64,000 bases of DNA from Mesorhizobium sp. B2-8-5 (GTDB taxonomy: Bacteria; Pseudomonadota; Alphaproteobacteria; Rhizobiales; Rhizobiaceae). Within the stretch, counting starts at the first letter, position 1. Every line of letters starts with the position of its first letter. The DNA is taken from NCBI RefSeq assembly GCF_006440675.2, contig NZ_CP083951.1, forward strand, positions 3,691,501-3,755,500, written 5' to 3'. Position numbers and translations under genes: made by a program. This document shows, one piece after another, positions 18,318-27,317 of this stretch. The notes below the pieces were generated by a model, which saw only the letters and a program-made list of their open reading frames with translations, did not search any database and was not told the origin of the DNA.

Positions 18318-21300
18318 TGGCTGGATCTTTCGCTGGAGTTGCGGTTCCCGCTTGGCCGGTCGCGCCGGGCGCTTCGACCAACAGCTTGCCGAGGTGGCGG
18401 ACGAGGAAGCCCTGGATGTCGTCCATGAAGGTGTAGACCACCGGCACGTAGACGAGGCTGAGCACGGTCGAGGAGATGAGCCCGCCGATCACGGCGATCG
18501 CCATCGGCGCCCGGGTCTCGGCGTCGGCGCCGATGCCAAGCGCGATCGGCAGCATGCCGGCGCCCATGGCGATCGATGTCATGACGATTGGCCGGGCTCG
18601 CTTGCGGGCGGCGTCGAGCAGTGCCTCGAAGCGGCTCATGCCATGCTCCTTCTCGGCGACCAGGGCATATTCGACGAGCAGGATCGAGTTCTTGGCCGCG
18701 ATGCCCATCAGCATCAGTATGCCGATCAACGGCGAGATGCCAAGTGCCTTGCCCGTGACGAGCAGGAAGCCAAGCGCGCCGCCGACCGACAGCGGCAGCG
18801 CCACTAGGATGGTCACCGGCTGCACGAAGCTGCGGAACAGCAAAACCAGCGTCAGGTACATCAGGATGATGCCGGCGGCGATCGCGGTGGCAAAGCCCGT
18901 GAACAACTCCTGCATGCGCTGGGCATCGCCGCGCGCCAGCTCGTGCACGCCCTGGGGCAGGCTTTTCATGATCGGCAGCGCGCGAATGGCTGTGGTCGCC
19001 TGGCCAAGCGTCAGGCCGGAGAGGTCGGCCTCTATCGTCGCGCTGCGGCTGCGGTCGACGCGCGTGATGCTGTTCGGTCCGGCGCTGAAGCCGATGTCGG
19101 CGACGGCGCCGAGCGGCACCGTGCCCTTGCTGCCGGCCAGCGGCAACACCGCAAGCTTCGCCGGATGGTCGATGGCGCCGTCGGGCAGAGTGACGACGAT
19201 CGACACCTGTCGATCGCCGAGATTGAATTTCGCCAGGCTGGTGTCGGTGTCGCCGATGGTGGCGATCTTCACCGTCGCGGCGATCTCTGTCGGCGTGACG
19301 CCAAGCTCGGCAGCCCTGGCGCTGTCGGGTCGCACGATCAGCTCGGGCTTGGTGGTGGCGGCCGTCGAGGTCGGGTTGATCAGGCCCGGCACGGATTTCA
19401 TCTGCTCGATCAGCGCGTTGCTCGCTTTTTCGAGAGCCGCGCCGTCGTCGCCGACCAGTGTGATCGACACCTTGGCGCCGGCGAAGCCGTCGGCGCCGAA
19501 CTGGATGCGGGCGCCTGGAATGCCGTTGAGCTTCGGCGAAGCCTCGGCCTCGAATTGCTGCTGGCTCATGGTGCGCTCGGCGCGCGGCTTCAGGTTGACC
19601 GTGACGGTCGCGGTCCGCACCTCGGCCGAGCTCGAGCTTTGGTTCGGCCCGCCGCCTGACGAGGCGGCCGTGCCGATGTTGGCAAACACGCTGTCGACGG
19701 CCGGCTCCTTCTGAAGCCGTTTGTTGATCTCCTGCACCACAGCCGTGGTCTGCTCGATGGTCGAGCCGGGCTGCAGCTCGACCGAGATCATCGAGCGGCC
19801 GCGATCCGCCGCCGCCATGAATTCGGTCGGCAGTTTCGTTGCCAGCGCCATCGAGCCAGCAAAGAAGGCAATGCCTGCCAACAGCGTGATCCAGCGGTGG
19901 TCGAGCGCCTTGCGCAGCAGCCACAGATAGGTCGGCACCCAGGCAGGCAGATCGTCCTCGTCGTGGCCGCCGGCGCGCACCAGATAGGCGCCCATCAACG
20001 GGGTGAGCATGCGCGCCACCAGCAGCGAAAACAGCACGGATACGCAGACGGCGACGGCAAAGGAGAAGAAGAATTTGCCGGGAATGCCGGGCATGAAGGC
20101 GACCGGCAGGAAAACGGCGACGATGGTGGCGGTGGTCGCAACCACGGCGAGGCCGATCTCGTCCGCCGCCTCGATCGCTGCCTGGTAGGCGCTAACGCCG
20201 GTCTGGCGCATGTGGCGCACGATGTTCTCGATCTCGACGATGGCGTCGTCGACAAGGATGCCGACGACCAGCGACAGCGCGAGCAAAGTGATGTTGTTGA
20301 GCGAGATGTCGAAGGCCGCCATCACCGCGAAGGTCGGAATCAGCGACAGCGGCATGGCTACCGCCGACACCAGCGTTGCCCTGATGTCGCGCAGGAACAG
20401 CCAGACCACGCCGACGGCGAGCAGAGCGCCGAGCCAGAGCGCCTCGAGGGCGGCATCATAGCTTTCCTGGACGAAGCCGGACGAGGAGGTGACTTCGGTG
20501 AATTTCGCCGTCGTGGTCCTGGCCCCCAAGTCGGCGATCGCGGCGCGGGCGGCCTTGACCACGTCGATCTCGCTCGAACCGACCGATCTGTAGACATTTA
20601 AGGCGACGACCTGCCTGCCGTCGAGATAGGCGGCCTGGCGCGGCTTTTCCCAGCTGTCGACGACGGTGCCTAGATCGGACAGCTTGACGTCACCGGCGCC
20701 ATTGAGCGCGATGCGGGTGTCGGCCAGCGCCTCGACCGTCGTGGCGCTGGCGAGCGTGCGCACGGACTGCTCCTGGCCACCGATATTGGCGCGGCCGCCC
20801 GGCTGGTTGACGTTGTTGGAGGCCAGCGTCTGGCTGACATCGCCGGCGCTGATGCCCAGCGCCGCCAGGCGGTCGGGATCGAGCTCGACGCGGATGACCC
20901 GGTCGACGCCGCCGGAACGGGTGATCTTGGAGACGCCATCGACACCGAGCAGCACCTTGGCGACGTCGTTGTCGATGTACCAGCTCAGCTGATCCGGCGA
21001 CATAGCGGGCGCCTCGACGACAAAGGTCAGCACCGAATTGCCGGTCGCGTTGACCTTCGCCACGACCGGCGTCTGGGCTGCGGCCGGCAGGCTGGACTGC
21101 ACACCCGAGACCGCGTTGCGGACATCGTTGGTGGCGGTCTCGGGATCGGTGCCGAGGGTGAATTCGACCGTGGTGACGGACGAGCCCTCGCTGATCGAGG
21201 TCGAGACGTCGTCGACGCCTTCGAGGGTTGCCACGGCATTTTCGATCACCCGCGCGACCTGGACTTCCATTTCGCTCGGCGCGGCGCCCGGCTGCGCCAC

Positions 21301-21447
21301 TGTGACGGTGACGGTCGGCAGGTCGATGTCGGGCATGTTGTTCGTGCGCAGCTGCATGAAGCCATAGACGCCGGCGATGGCCAGCGACAGGAACAGCACG
21401 ATGGTCGGCACCGGATTGCGGATCGACCAGGAGGAGATGGCGTTCAT
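18301..21447 (-). CDS. RND efflux permease, MdtB/MdtC-like (pump 1)
   Basis: A 1048-residue RND transporter starting MNAISSWSIRNPVPTIVLFL, with the aspartate pair in LVDDAIVEIENIVRHM. Sequence blocks such as QLRTNNMPDIDLPTVTVTV and the VASVALE-like periplasmic segments are closer to the MdtBC/CzcA-type branch than to AcrB. It overlaps its own adaptor gene (upstream) by 4 bp and the second adaptor gene (downstream) by 17 bp, so the five genes are surely co-transcribed. The two permeases of the operon are paralogues from different branches, not a recent duplication. Confidence 0.93.
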   Translation of the reverse strand: MNAISSWSIRNPVPTIVLFLSLAIAGVYGFMQLRTNNMPDIDLPTVTVTVAQPGAAPSEMEVQVARVIENAVATLEGVDDVSTSISEGSSVTTVEFTLGTDPETATNDVRNAVSGVQSSLPAAAQTPVVAKVNATGNSVLTFVVEAPAMSPDQLSWYIDNDVAKVLLGVDGVSKITRSGGVDRVIRVELDPDRLAALGISAGDVSQTLASNNVNQPGGRANIGGQEQSVRTLASATTVEALADTRIALNGAGDVKLSDLGTVVDSWEKPRQAAYLDGRQVVALNVYRSVGSSEIDVVKAARAAIADLGARTTTAKFTEVTSSSGFVQESYDAALEALWLGALLAVGVVWLFLRDIRATLVSAVAMPLSLIPTFAVMAAFDISLNNITLLALSLVVGILVDDAIVEIENIVRHMRQTGVSAYQAAIEAADEIGLAVVATTATIVAVFLPVAFMPGIPGKFFFSFAVAVCVSVLFSLLVARMLTPLMGAYLVRAGGHDEDDLPAWVPTYLWLLRKALDHRWITLLAGIAFFAGSMALATKLPTEFMAAADRGRSMISVELQPGSTIEQTTAVVQEINKRLQKEPAVDSVFANIGTAASSGGGPNQSSSSAEVRTATVTVNLKPRAERTMSQQQFEAEASPKLNGIPGARIQFGADGFAGAKVSITLVGDDGAALEKASNALIEQMKSVPGLINPTSTAATTKPELIVRPDSARAAELGVTPTEIAATVKIATIGDTDTSLAKFNLGDRQVSIVVTLPDGAIDHPAKLAVLPLAGSKGTVPLGAVADIGFSAGPNSITRVDRSRSATIEADLSGLTLGQATTAIRALPIMKSLPQGVHELARGDAQRMQELFTGFATAIAAGIILMYLTLVLLFRSFVQPVTILVALPLSVGGALGFLLVTGKALGISPLIGILMLMGIAAKNSILLVEYALVAEKEHGMSRFEALLDAARKRARPIVMTSIAMGAGMLPIALGIGADAETRAPMAIAVIGGLISSTVLSLVYVPVVYTFMDDIQGFLVRHLGKLLVEAPGATGQAGTATPAKDPANAYQA

Positions 21448-22601
21448 CGCGTCTGCTCCGCCGCGCTTGCGGCATCGGCAGCCGTCGCTTCGCCGGCGGC
21501 GACGCGCACGAGATTGCCGTCATTGAGGAAGCCGGCGCCGGCGACGACGACTTGTTCGCCTTCCGACAGGCCGCTTTCGATGGCGACCCGACCGTTCTGG
21601 CGCGCGCCGGTCGCGACGGGACGCGCGCTGACCTTGCTTTCACCGTCAATGACGAACACGGCCGGCTTGCTGTCATGCCAGACCAGGGCCGTCTCGGCGA
21701 CGGCAAGCCGCCGGGACGACGCCGTCTCGATCGTGACGCGGGCAAACATGCCGGGCTTCAGCCCGGAACCTTCGCCGACCGCGACATAGACGGTGGCGAG
21801 CCGGGTGGTCGCATTAACCGTCTCTGCTATTGAGGAAACGCTGCCGGAGAAAGCGCGGCCCGAGGCGTCTATGATGTTCGCCGCCTGGCCAACCGAGATG
21901 GCCGCCAGATCCTTTTCCGGGACGAGGACGCCGACCTCCAGCCTGCCGTCGCGGATGATCTTCATCAACTCAGTGCCGGCCTGGACGATGGAGCCCGTCA
22001 CGGCCGGCTTGCTGGACACGATGCCGTCGAAGGGTGCGCGGATAGTCGTCCTGTCGAGCTCGGCCTGCAACCTGTCGGCGGCGGCTTCGGCCTGCTCGAC
22101 ACCTGCCTTGCCGGTTTTCACCGCGGTCGCCTTTTCCTCGGCGGTCTCCGCGCTGACGGCATTGCTGGCGAGCAGCTTATCGGCGCGCGCGGCGGCTGAC
22201 AGCGCGGAGTCGAGTGTCGCCTGCGCCTGGGCGACAGCCGCCTTCTGCTCGGCAAGCTGGGCCTTGAGAAGCGAGTCGTCCAGCCGGGCGATGACATCGC
22301 CGGCCCTCACACGGTCGCCCTCGGCTGCCAGGACCTCGGTCAGGCGCAGGCCGCTCTCTTCCGCGCCGATCGTCGCTTCCTGCCAGGCTGCCACCGTGCC
22401 GGTGGCGCTGACGGAAGATGTGACCGCCTCGGGATGGACCCGCTCCACCGAAACGGTGAGCGTGGCAGCCTGAGCAGGCGCGGCTTTCCCGACGTCCGGC
22501 TCCGGCGCGCCGCGGCCATAGGCCTTCAGCATCGCGGCGACAGCGGCCGCGACCAGTATGGCGACGAGGAGAAGATGGCTTTTACGCAATTTTCTGGTCA
22601 T
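21444..22601 (-). CDS. RND efflux periplasmic adaptor (pump 1)
   Basis: A 385-residue membrane fusion protein. It begins with a basic MTRKLRKSH and one hydrophobic helix (LLLVAILVAAAVAAML) without a lipobox Cys, so it is probably membrane-anchored. The lipoyl half (ATGTVAAWQEATIGAEESG) and hairpin (AQAQATLDSALSAAARADKL) are clear, followed by the barrel from ERTTIRAPFDGIVSS-like text onward. First clear gene of the efflux operon. No strong ribosome-binding site precedes the ATG, so coupling to a short upstream frame is possible. Confidence 0.9.
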   Translation of the reverse strand: MTRKLRKSHLLLVAILVAAAVAAMLKAYGRGAPEPDVGKAAPAQAATLTVSVERVHPEAVTSSVSATGTVAAWQEATIGAEESGLRLTEVLAAEGDRVRAGDVIARLDDSLLKAQLAEQKAAVAQAQATLDSALSAAARADKLLASNAVSAETAEEKATAVKTGKAGVEQAEAAADRLQAELDRTTIRAPFDGIVSSKPAVTGSIVQAGTELMKIIRDGRLEVGVLVPEKDLAAISVGQAANIIDASGRAFSGSVSSIAETVNATTRLATVYVAVGEGSGLKPGMFARVTIETASSRRLAVAETALVWHDSKPAVFVIDGESKVSARPVATGARQNGRVAIESGLSEGEQVVVAGAGFLNDGNLVRVAAGEATAADAASAAEQTR

Positions 22602-22797
22602 GATTTTCGGTGTTCGAAGGCGAGATCGGAAGCGACAGGCGGTAGGCGGCGAAGCTCAGCCGGATCGCCCCCTGCAGCACCTGCTTCGACAGGATCTGCT
22701 GCCTGGCGCCGGCGCCGGGGCGGGTCGTCAAGGGCGAGCCCAGGGAGGCAAGCAGCCGCAGCATCATCAGGGCTTCCCACATCATAATGCGCTCCAT
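22582..22797 (-). CDS. Possible small leader ORF before the efflux operon
   Basis: A 71-residue open frame (MERIMMWEALMMLRLLASLG at its start) whose stop lies 20 bp inside the first adaptor gene. Start codons at 22830, 22797 and 22785 are possible. The adaptor gene lacks a good ribosome-binding site, which makes translational coupling from this frame conceivable, but there is no family match and the G+C-rich context produces many chance frames. Confidence 0.25.
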   Translation of the reverse strand: MERIMMWEALMMLRLLASLGSPLTTRPGAGARQQILSKQVLQGAIRLSFAAYRLSLPISPSNTENHDQKIA

Positions 22798-22892
22798 GCG
22801 AGTTGGCGGTCGCGCGGACGCGTCCGCCAACTCGCAGAAAGTACCGGCCGGCCCTTGAACGGGTGGGTCAGGGGGCCGGCCGGTGCAGCCGG

Positions 22893-23555
22893 TCAGAGTT
22901 GCTCGCCATTCCGGGGTAGGGGTGGAGGGAGCTGTCCGCCGTGATCGGGCAGACCTCCGGGGCCGGCTGCATCCGTCGGATCACCCCACGGGCCGGGGGG
23001 CGGGCCATGCGGCCGATCCGCCGAAGCGAGGATTTCGAGCTGTTCGGGTGTCAGCTTGGAGCGGAGCGCAGCGATCGCGTCCTTCAGCTTGGCCGCCGAG
23101 GCGGCGCGCGTCGTGACATCGTCGGCCAGCTTTTCCTGGAATGCGAAGGGATCGCGGGCAGCACCTGGCGCAGGTCCGTCGGGACCCGGACCGCCGGTGC
23201 CGCCCAGGCCGAAGTCCGGTCGTGCCGGCGGCGCCAGCACCGCCTGCAGCGCGCTGGTGTAATCGCGCCAGGCGTCGAGCTGTTCGGAGCGGATGCCGAT
23301 GCGGGTCTCGAGCAACGAAAGGTGCGCCGCGAGCATTTCGGGCGGCGGTCTCATGCGACGAGGGCCGAAATCCCCCGGTCCATGCCGCATCGCCCAACGC
23401 TGTCCGTGCCAGCGCATCGGGCCTGGACCCGCATCGTCCTGCCGATCGAAGGCCGGCGGCTGGTCGCCCGGTGCGCCGGGCTCGGGCTGGGCGGCCAGCA
23501 CCGGGTGGATGGCCGCGACCGAGAACAGGCCGAGCGCCAAAAGTCTGCTTCGCAT
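22893..23555 (-). CDS. Spy/CpxP-like periplasmic protein (LTXXQ motif type)
   Basis: About 220 residues with signal peptide [21 protein letters not shown]. The mature protein is Pro/Gly-rich at both ends, with two helical segments in the middle: [20 protein letters not shown] and [20 protein letters not shown]. The phrase LTPEQ matches the LTXXQ motif of the Spy/CpxP family of stress-induced periplasmic chaperones and sensors. The ATG at 23555 is preceded by AAAGGATAA; the longer upstream frame is not supported. It is divergent from the two-component system and probably belongs to its regulon, as CpxP does with CpxRA. Confidence 0.7.
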   Translation of the reverse strand: MRSRLLALGLFSVAAIHPVLAAQPEPGAPGDQPPAFDRQDDAGPGPMRWHGQRWAMRHGPGDFGPRRMRPPPEMLAAHLSLLETRIGIRSEQLDAWRDYTSALQAVLAPPARPDFGLGGTGGPGPDGPAPGAARDPFAFQEKLADDVTTRAASAAKLKDAIAALRSKLTPEQLEILASADRPHGPPPGPWGDPTDAAGPGGLPDHGGQLPPPLPRNGEQL

Positions 23556-23637
23556 GACGTTATCCTTTCCTGCATGCTTCGGATGCAGGGAGGATAGGAA
23601 GCGACTTTTGCCGCTTCGCGTCGGCGTGTTGCCGAAG

Positions 23638-23697
23638 GTTTCCGCAAAAAGGAGATTTGTTTCCGAACGTTTCCGGCGCCTTGCGGGAAACGTTCGG
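23638..23697. promoter_or_regulatory. Phased GTTTCCG repeats and 12-bp inverted repeat, candidate response-regulator sites
   Basis: GTTTCCG occurs at 23638, 23659 and 23669 on the plus strand, that is 21 and 10 bp apart, so all copies face the same side of the helix. A fourth copy lies on the minus strand at about 23685-23691. The last two form a perfect inverted repeat with arms CCGAACGTTTCC (23663-23674) and GGAAACGTTCGG (23686-23697). OmpR-family regulators typically bind direct repeats with 10-11 bp spacing. The site lies between the Spy-like gene and the response regulator gene, so it could autoregulate both. Confidence 0.5.
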
Positions 23698-23733
23698 TTG
23701 CAATTTTTCGTGCCGTTGGCGCGCGGCACTTCC

Positions 23734-23739
23734 TATAAT
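23734..23739 (+). promoter_or_regulatory. Perfect -10 box upstream of the response regulator gene
   Basis: TATAAT at 23734-23739, 57 bp before the regulator start codon. The matching -35 position (around 23711) has only TGCCGT, a poor consensus, which fits an activator-dependent promoter next to the repeats at 23638-23697. Confidence 0.45.
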
Positions 23740-23796
23740 CAGGGACAAGCAGTGATAGACGGGCAACGATAACGGGCAAGGTGAAACGGGCCGGGT

Positions 23797-24543
23797 ATGC
23801 AGGCACAACCCCACATCCTCGTCGTCGACGACGACCGCGAGATCCGTACGCTGCTCGGGCGCTATCTGGACGGCCAGGGCTTTCGCGTCTCGGTGGCGGC
23901 TGACAGGCGCGAGTGCGAGCAGAAGCTGGGCGCCGGCCAGTTCGATCTTGTCGTGCTCGACGTCATGCTGCCCGATGGCTCGGGTCTCGACATCTGCAGG
24001 AGCCTGCGTGACCGCAAGCCGCACATCCCGGTCATCCTGCTGACGGCGCTGAAAGAGGATGTCGACCGCATCATCGGGCTAGAATTCGGCGCCGACGACT
24101 ATCTCGGCAAGCCGTTCAACCCGCGCGAGCTGTCGGCCCGCATCCGCGCCGTGCTCAGGCGCTCGGCGCCCGAGGAGGCCGCTCCGCCCAAGGTGCGCGT
24201 CTACCAGTTCGCCGGCTACCGGCTGGAGCCGGACACGCGCAAGGTAATGGATGCCGATGGCGCCTTGATCGATCTTACCGGCGCCGAGTTCGACCTGCTG
24301 CAGGTTTTCCTCGACCGTCCCGGCCGGCTTTTGTCGCGCGACCAGCTGCTCGACCTGACGCAGGGCCGCGAGCGCGATCCGCTGGAGCGCTCCGTCGACG
24401 TGCTGGTGAGCCGGCTGCGCAAGAAATTTGCCGAAGCGGGCGAGGCGGCGCTGTTCAAGACGGTGCGCAATGGCGGCTATCAGCTGACCGCGCGCGTCGA
24501 GACGATGGAGTACCGCGCCCCGACGACGGAGGCGGGCACATGA
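23797..24543 (+). CDS. OmpR-family response regulator
   Basis: A 248-residue two-domain regulator. The receiver domain has the acidic pocket DDD near residue 11, the phosphoacceptor Asp55 in DLVVLDVMLPDG, the Thr in LLTALK and the Lys in YLGKPFNPREL. The C-terminal winged-helix domain (about residues 145-235) shows the typical LTGAEFDLLQVFLDRPGRLL and SVDVLVSRLRKKF. It is followed, with a 4-bp overlap, by its histidine kinase. Probable targets are the divergent Spy-like gene and the adjacent efflux operon; this is inferred from position. Confidence 0.93.
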   Translation: MQAQPHILVVDDDREIRTLLGRYLDGQGFRVSVAADRRECEQKLGAGQFDLVVLDVMLPDGSGLDICRSLRDRKPHIPVILLTALKEDVDRIIGLEFGADDYLGKPFNPRELSARIRAVLRRSAPEEAAPPKVRVYQFAGYRLEPDTRKVMDADGALIDLTGAEFDLLQVFLDRPGRLLSRDQLLDLTQGRERDPLERSVDVLVSRLRKKFAEAGEAALFKTVRNGGYQLTARVETMEYRAPTTEAGT

Positions 24544-25784
24544 CCTCGCTGCGCCGACGGCTGATCATCCTTCTCGTCGTTTCGATCCTCGGTGTCGTGG
24601 GCCTCGCGACATTCGTTGCCGTCAAGGTGCTCGGGGGTCCGTCGCCCGAACTGATCATGGGGCCGCTGGCCCACCAGATCCAGTATATGGTGCAATTGGC
24701 TCCCGGCCACGCGCAGACCGCGCGCGACGCGCCGGTCACCGTCAGCGGCAGTCCGGCCCCCGGTATCGAGGACCGCAAGCACACGCGCGTGCTGAACGAT
24801 ATCCTGCAGCATGACGGCGTCGATGTTTCGGCTGTCGTCACCCGTAACGTCGGCGGGCCGGGCATGGTCGCCTCGGTCGCTCTGCCTGGCAATCGCTGGA
24901 TGATCGTCGACGTTCCCGATTTCGGTCCGCCGCGCGATGTCTGGTATGGGCTGGCGGGCTGGATGGCGCTGATCGTGCTCGGCGCCACGCCGGTCTCGAT
25001 CTACTTTACCGGTGTGCTGGTGCGGCCGCTGGAGATGCTGGAAGCCGCCGTCAGCAAGATCGGATCGGATGGGGTGCTGGCGGCTGTGCCGGAGAAAGGA
25101 CCCGCCGAAGTCAGGGCGACGGCGCGTGCGCTCAACGAGCTGTCGGAAAGGCTCAAGACCGCGATGGAAAGCCGCATGCGCCTTGTCGCGGCCGCGGGTC
25201 ATGACCTGCGCACGCCGATGACCAGGATGCGGCTCAGGGCCGAGTTCCTCGACGAAGACCGCGAAAAATGGCTGAGCGATCTCGACGAGCTCGATCGCAT
25301 CGCCGACAGCGCCATCCGCCTGGTGCGCGAGGAGGTCAACCAGGACGCGATCGAGCCGGTGGAACTGGACAGGCTGGTCCGCGATATCGAGGTCGAGATG
25401 ATCTCGCTTGGCCACGCGGTGACGATCGACCACCTTGATCACGTATCGGTCAAAGCCGGCGCGCTTGGCTTGCGCCGCGCGCTGCGCAACCTGATCGTCA
25501 ACGCCGCCACGCACGGCAAGAGCTGCTCCGTCGCGCTTGCGGGGCGGGGCGGCCAAGCGGTTCTCACCATCGCCGACGGCGGCCCCGGCATTCCGCCCGA
25601 CCTGTTGAGCAAGGCCTTCGAACCGTTCTTCCGAGTCGATCCGGCGCGCACGCAATTCATTCCGGGCGCTGGGCTGGGGCTCGCGATCGCGAAGGAGATC
25701 ATCGAGCGCTACGGCGGCACGATCACGCTGGAGAACAGGCAGGGGGGAGGGTTGCTGCAGACGGTGGTGTTTGCAACAACCTGA
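24540..25784 (+). CDS. Sensor histidine kinase (EnvZ/CpxA type)
   Basis: A 414-residue inner membrane kinase. An N-terminal helix (LIILLVVSILGVVGLATFVA) and a second near residues 136-160 enclose a periplasmic sensor of about 100 residues, followed by a HAMP linker. The phosphoacceptor is His221 in AAAGHDLRTPMTRMR. The ATP-binding domain has N (LIVNAATHG), G1 (IADGGPGIP) and G2 (GAGLGLAIAKEI) boxes. The start ATG overlaps the regulator stop by 4 bp. The signal is unknown; the neighbours suggest envelope stress or efflux substrates. Confidence 0.93.
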   Translation: MTSLRRRLIILLVVSILGVVGLATFVAVKVLGGPSPELIMGPLAHQIQYMVQLAPGHAQTARDAPVTVSGSPAPGIEDRKHTRVLNDILQHDGVDVSAVVTRNVGGPGMVASVALPGNRWMIVDVPDFGPPRDVWYGLAGWMALIVLGATPVSIYFTGVLVRPLEMLEAAVSKIGSDGVLAAVPEKGPAEVRATARALNELSERLKTAMESRMRLVAAAGHDLRTPMTRMRLRAEFLDEDREKWLSDLDELDRIADSAIRLVREEVNQDAIEPVELDRLVRDIEVEMISLGHAVTIDHLDHVSVKAGALGLRRALRNLIVNAATHGKSCSVALAGRGGQAVLTIADGGPGIPPDLLSKAFEPFFRVDPARTQFIPGAGLGLAIAKEIIERYGGTITLENRQGGGLLQTVVFATT

Positions 25785-25936
25785 CGTCGTTCGTCCTCGG
25801 GCAATTCCAGACCCTTGGCGCGGGCTTTCAAACGCTTTTTCAAGGCTTTGCTCGCTGCATCGTGACCGCACCGCTGTTGCGGAGCGGCGTCGCAAGATGC
25901 GAATTTGGCGATACGATGTTTTGCGAGGATGCCACC

Positions 25937-26230
25937 ATGCCCATACGCAAGATTGCGTTTTGCGCGGCAGCGATGATCGTTGCCGCCACAAATTTCGCCG
26001 ATGCGAGGCCCGACACGCGCAAGATGACCTGCGCGCAGACCCAGGCGCTGATCCAGAGCCAGCATGCGGCGGTGCTGAGCACCGGAGCGAACACCTATGA
26101 TCGCTACGTCCGCCAGTTCGGCAACGAGTGCGATGCTCCCTACGTGCCGATGGTCGACTATGTCCCGGCCAGTGACGGTCGGTGCATGGTTTATCGGTGC
26201 GAAGAGCCGGCGCCCATGGTTCCGGATTGA
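25937..26230 (+). CDS. Small secreted cysteine-containing protein
   Basis: A 97-residue protein from the ATG at 25937 with the signal peptide MPIRKIAFCAAAMIVAATNF-ADA. The mature part has four cysteines (in KMTCAQTQ, FGNECDAPY, GRCMVYRCEE), probably forming disulfides in the periplasm. Similar short proteins are common in Hyphomicrobiales and are uncharacterised. The frame extends upstream to 25862 but the signal peptide fixes the start. Confidence 0.65.
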   Translation: MPIRKIAFCAAAMIVAATNFADARPDTRKMTCAQTQALIQSQHAAVLSTGANTYDRYVRQFGNECDAPYVPMVDYVPASDGRCMVYRCEEPAPMVPD

Positions 26231-26289
26231 TCGGCGACCAGCGCCGCTTTCCCGGCTTGCACGTAATCCCAGACGCCGGCTGATGCCAT

Positions 26290-26544
26290 TTACTTGACCT
26301 TTTGGATCTCCGGGGGAGGCGTCTGGTCAGTCGCCGGAGCCGGCGTGCAATCCGGGCCCTTGCAGTCGAGGACCGGATCCTCGGCCGGGGGCAGGCAATT
26401 TTGCCCCTCGCAATGAATTGCCGGCGACGGTTCCGTCGCTGGCTGGCTATTCGGCTGGACAGGTTGATCGTCGGCGCGAACAGGCGAAGCGCCTGCCAGG
26501 CCAATCATCGCCGCGCACGGCAGCGCTATCCGAAGCAAGTTCAT
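26290..26544 (-). CDS. Small secreted proline-rich protein
   Basis: An 84-residue protein from the ATG at 26544, starting MNLLRIALPCAAMIGLAGAS with a signal-peptidase site near VRA-DD. The mature part is rich in Pro, Gln and acidic residues with two short Cys pairs (HCEGQNCLP and LDCKGPDCTP), a near-repeat. Function unknown. It lies convergent to the preceding secreted protein gene. Confidence 0.55.
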   Translation of the reverse strand: MNLLRIALPCAAMIGLAGASPVRADDQPVQPNSQPATEPSPAIHCEGQNCLPPAEDPVLDCKGPDCTPAPATDQTPPPEIQKVK

Positions 26545-26849
26545 TCTTGCCTCCACGGTTGGGAGCGAGGAGAAGCTACACCTTCGGTTGGGAGCCTACA
26601 CCCTGTCAGCCGTGAATGGCGTTAACGGCGGGTTTCTGCCCCCGAGAGCCCATTGTCGCGCCGACTGCCGCAATGAACCAGACCTGGCCGCGCTCCATGA
26701 CGCCTCCTGTCGGTTGCCAATCCGAAGCGAACAAGACGTCCGAGGCCTGTTCCGTCGAGAGGGAGTACAATGGGCATCTCTCGGCCATCTGTACGTGCAA
26801 TTTCACTCCGCAAGCGGAACGAGAGTGCGGGTTAACCAGTTACGTCGAT

Positions 26850-27008
26850 ATGCCTACCAAGGTCAAAGAACCGCAGCCGAAGTCCGACCAGAAAAAGGGC
26901 CCTGTTCCCGATCAGGAAGGATCGCCAGAGCCTGAACATGTCGATAAGCCACCGCGAGACGTACGAGAGGCACCGGCACCAAATCCCGACGGCGACAAGA
27001 AGTCCTGA
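26850..27008 (+). CDS. Possible small hydrophilic protein
   Basis: A 52-residue frame starting MPTKVKEPQPKSDQKKG, very rich in Lys, Asp, Glu and Pro, so intrinsically disordered if made. The longer upstream frame to 26616 looks non-coding. An opposing frame covers the same DNA, so the call is weak. The stretch 26557-26849 before it shows no convincing gene. Confidence 0.3.
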   Translation: MPTKVKEPQPKSDQKKGPVPDQEGSPEPEHVDKPPRDVREAPAPNPDGDKKS

Positions 27009-27310
27009 TGAATTGCGCAAGTGAAACGATGGCCCCGCTGCCATGTGGCCAGGCCTTTGCCAACCCAACCTCGGATGTAACCCAGGAGGGTTTCTCGCTG
27101 CTTCATCAATTGCATGAAGGTCCGATCCGGAGTGAAATTTCCAGCCGCGCCGCCTCCGGTGAGGCTATCCAAAGGCTCATCGAAGCGATCGCACACAGAA
27201 ATGAAACTGTCGATTTGGCTGTTGAGCGGATCGGTCGGTAGCTTCTGCCTCAGATAATCCTCAAGCGTTAGGCCCCTGATCGCCGCTCGACGGTCCTCAC
27301 ATGTCTTTGA
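26912..27310 (-). pseudogene. Possible gene remnant next to the island boundary
   Basis: A minus-strand frame of about 130 residues with natural-looking protein composition in its first two thirds (ALTLEDYLRQKLPTDP-like start, then LNSQIDSFISVCDRFDEPLD and FMQLMKQRETLLGYIRGW). No good start codon precedes it; the frame runs into the tRNA fragment. It may be what remains of a gene truncated by the insertion event, or a relic of an older island end. The last third is probably not native coding sequence. Confidence 0.3.
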
Positions 27311-27317
27311 AAAGACT

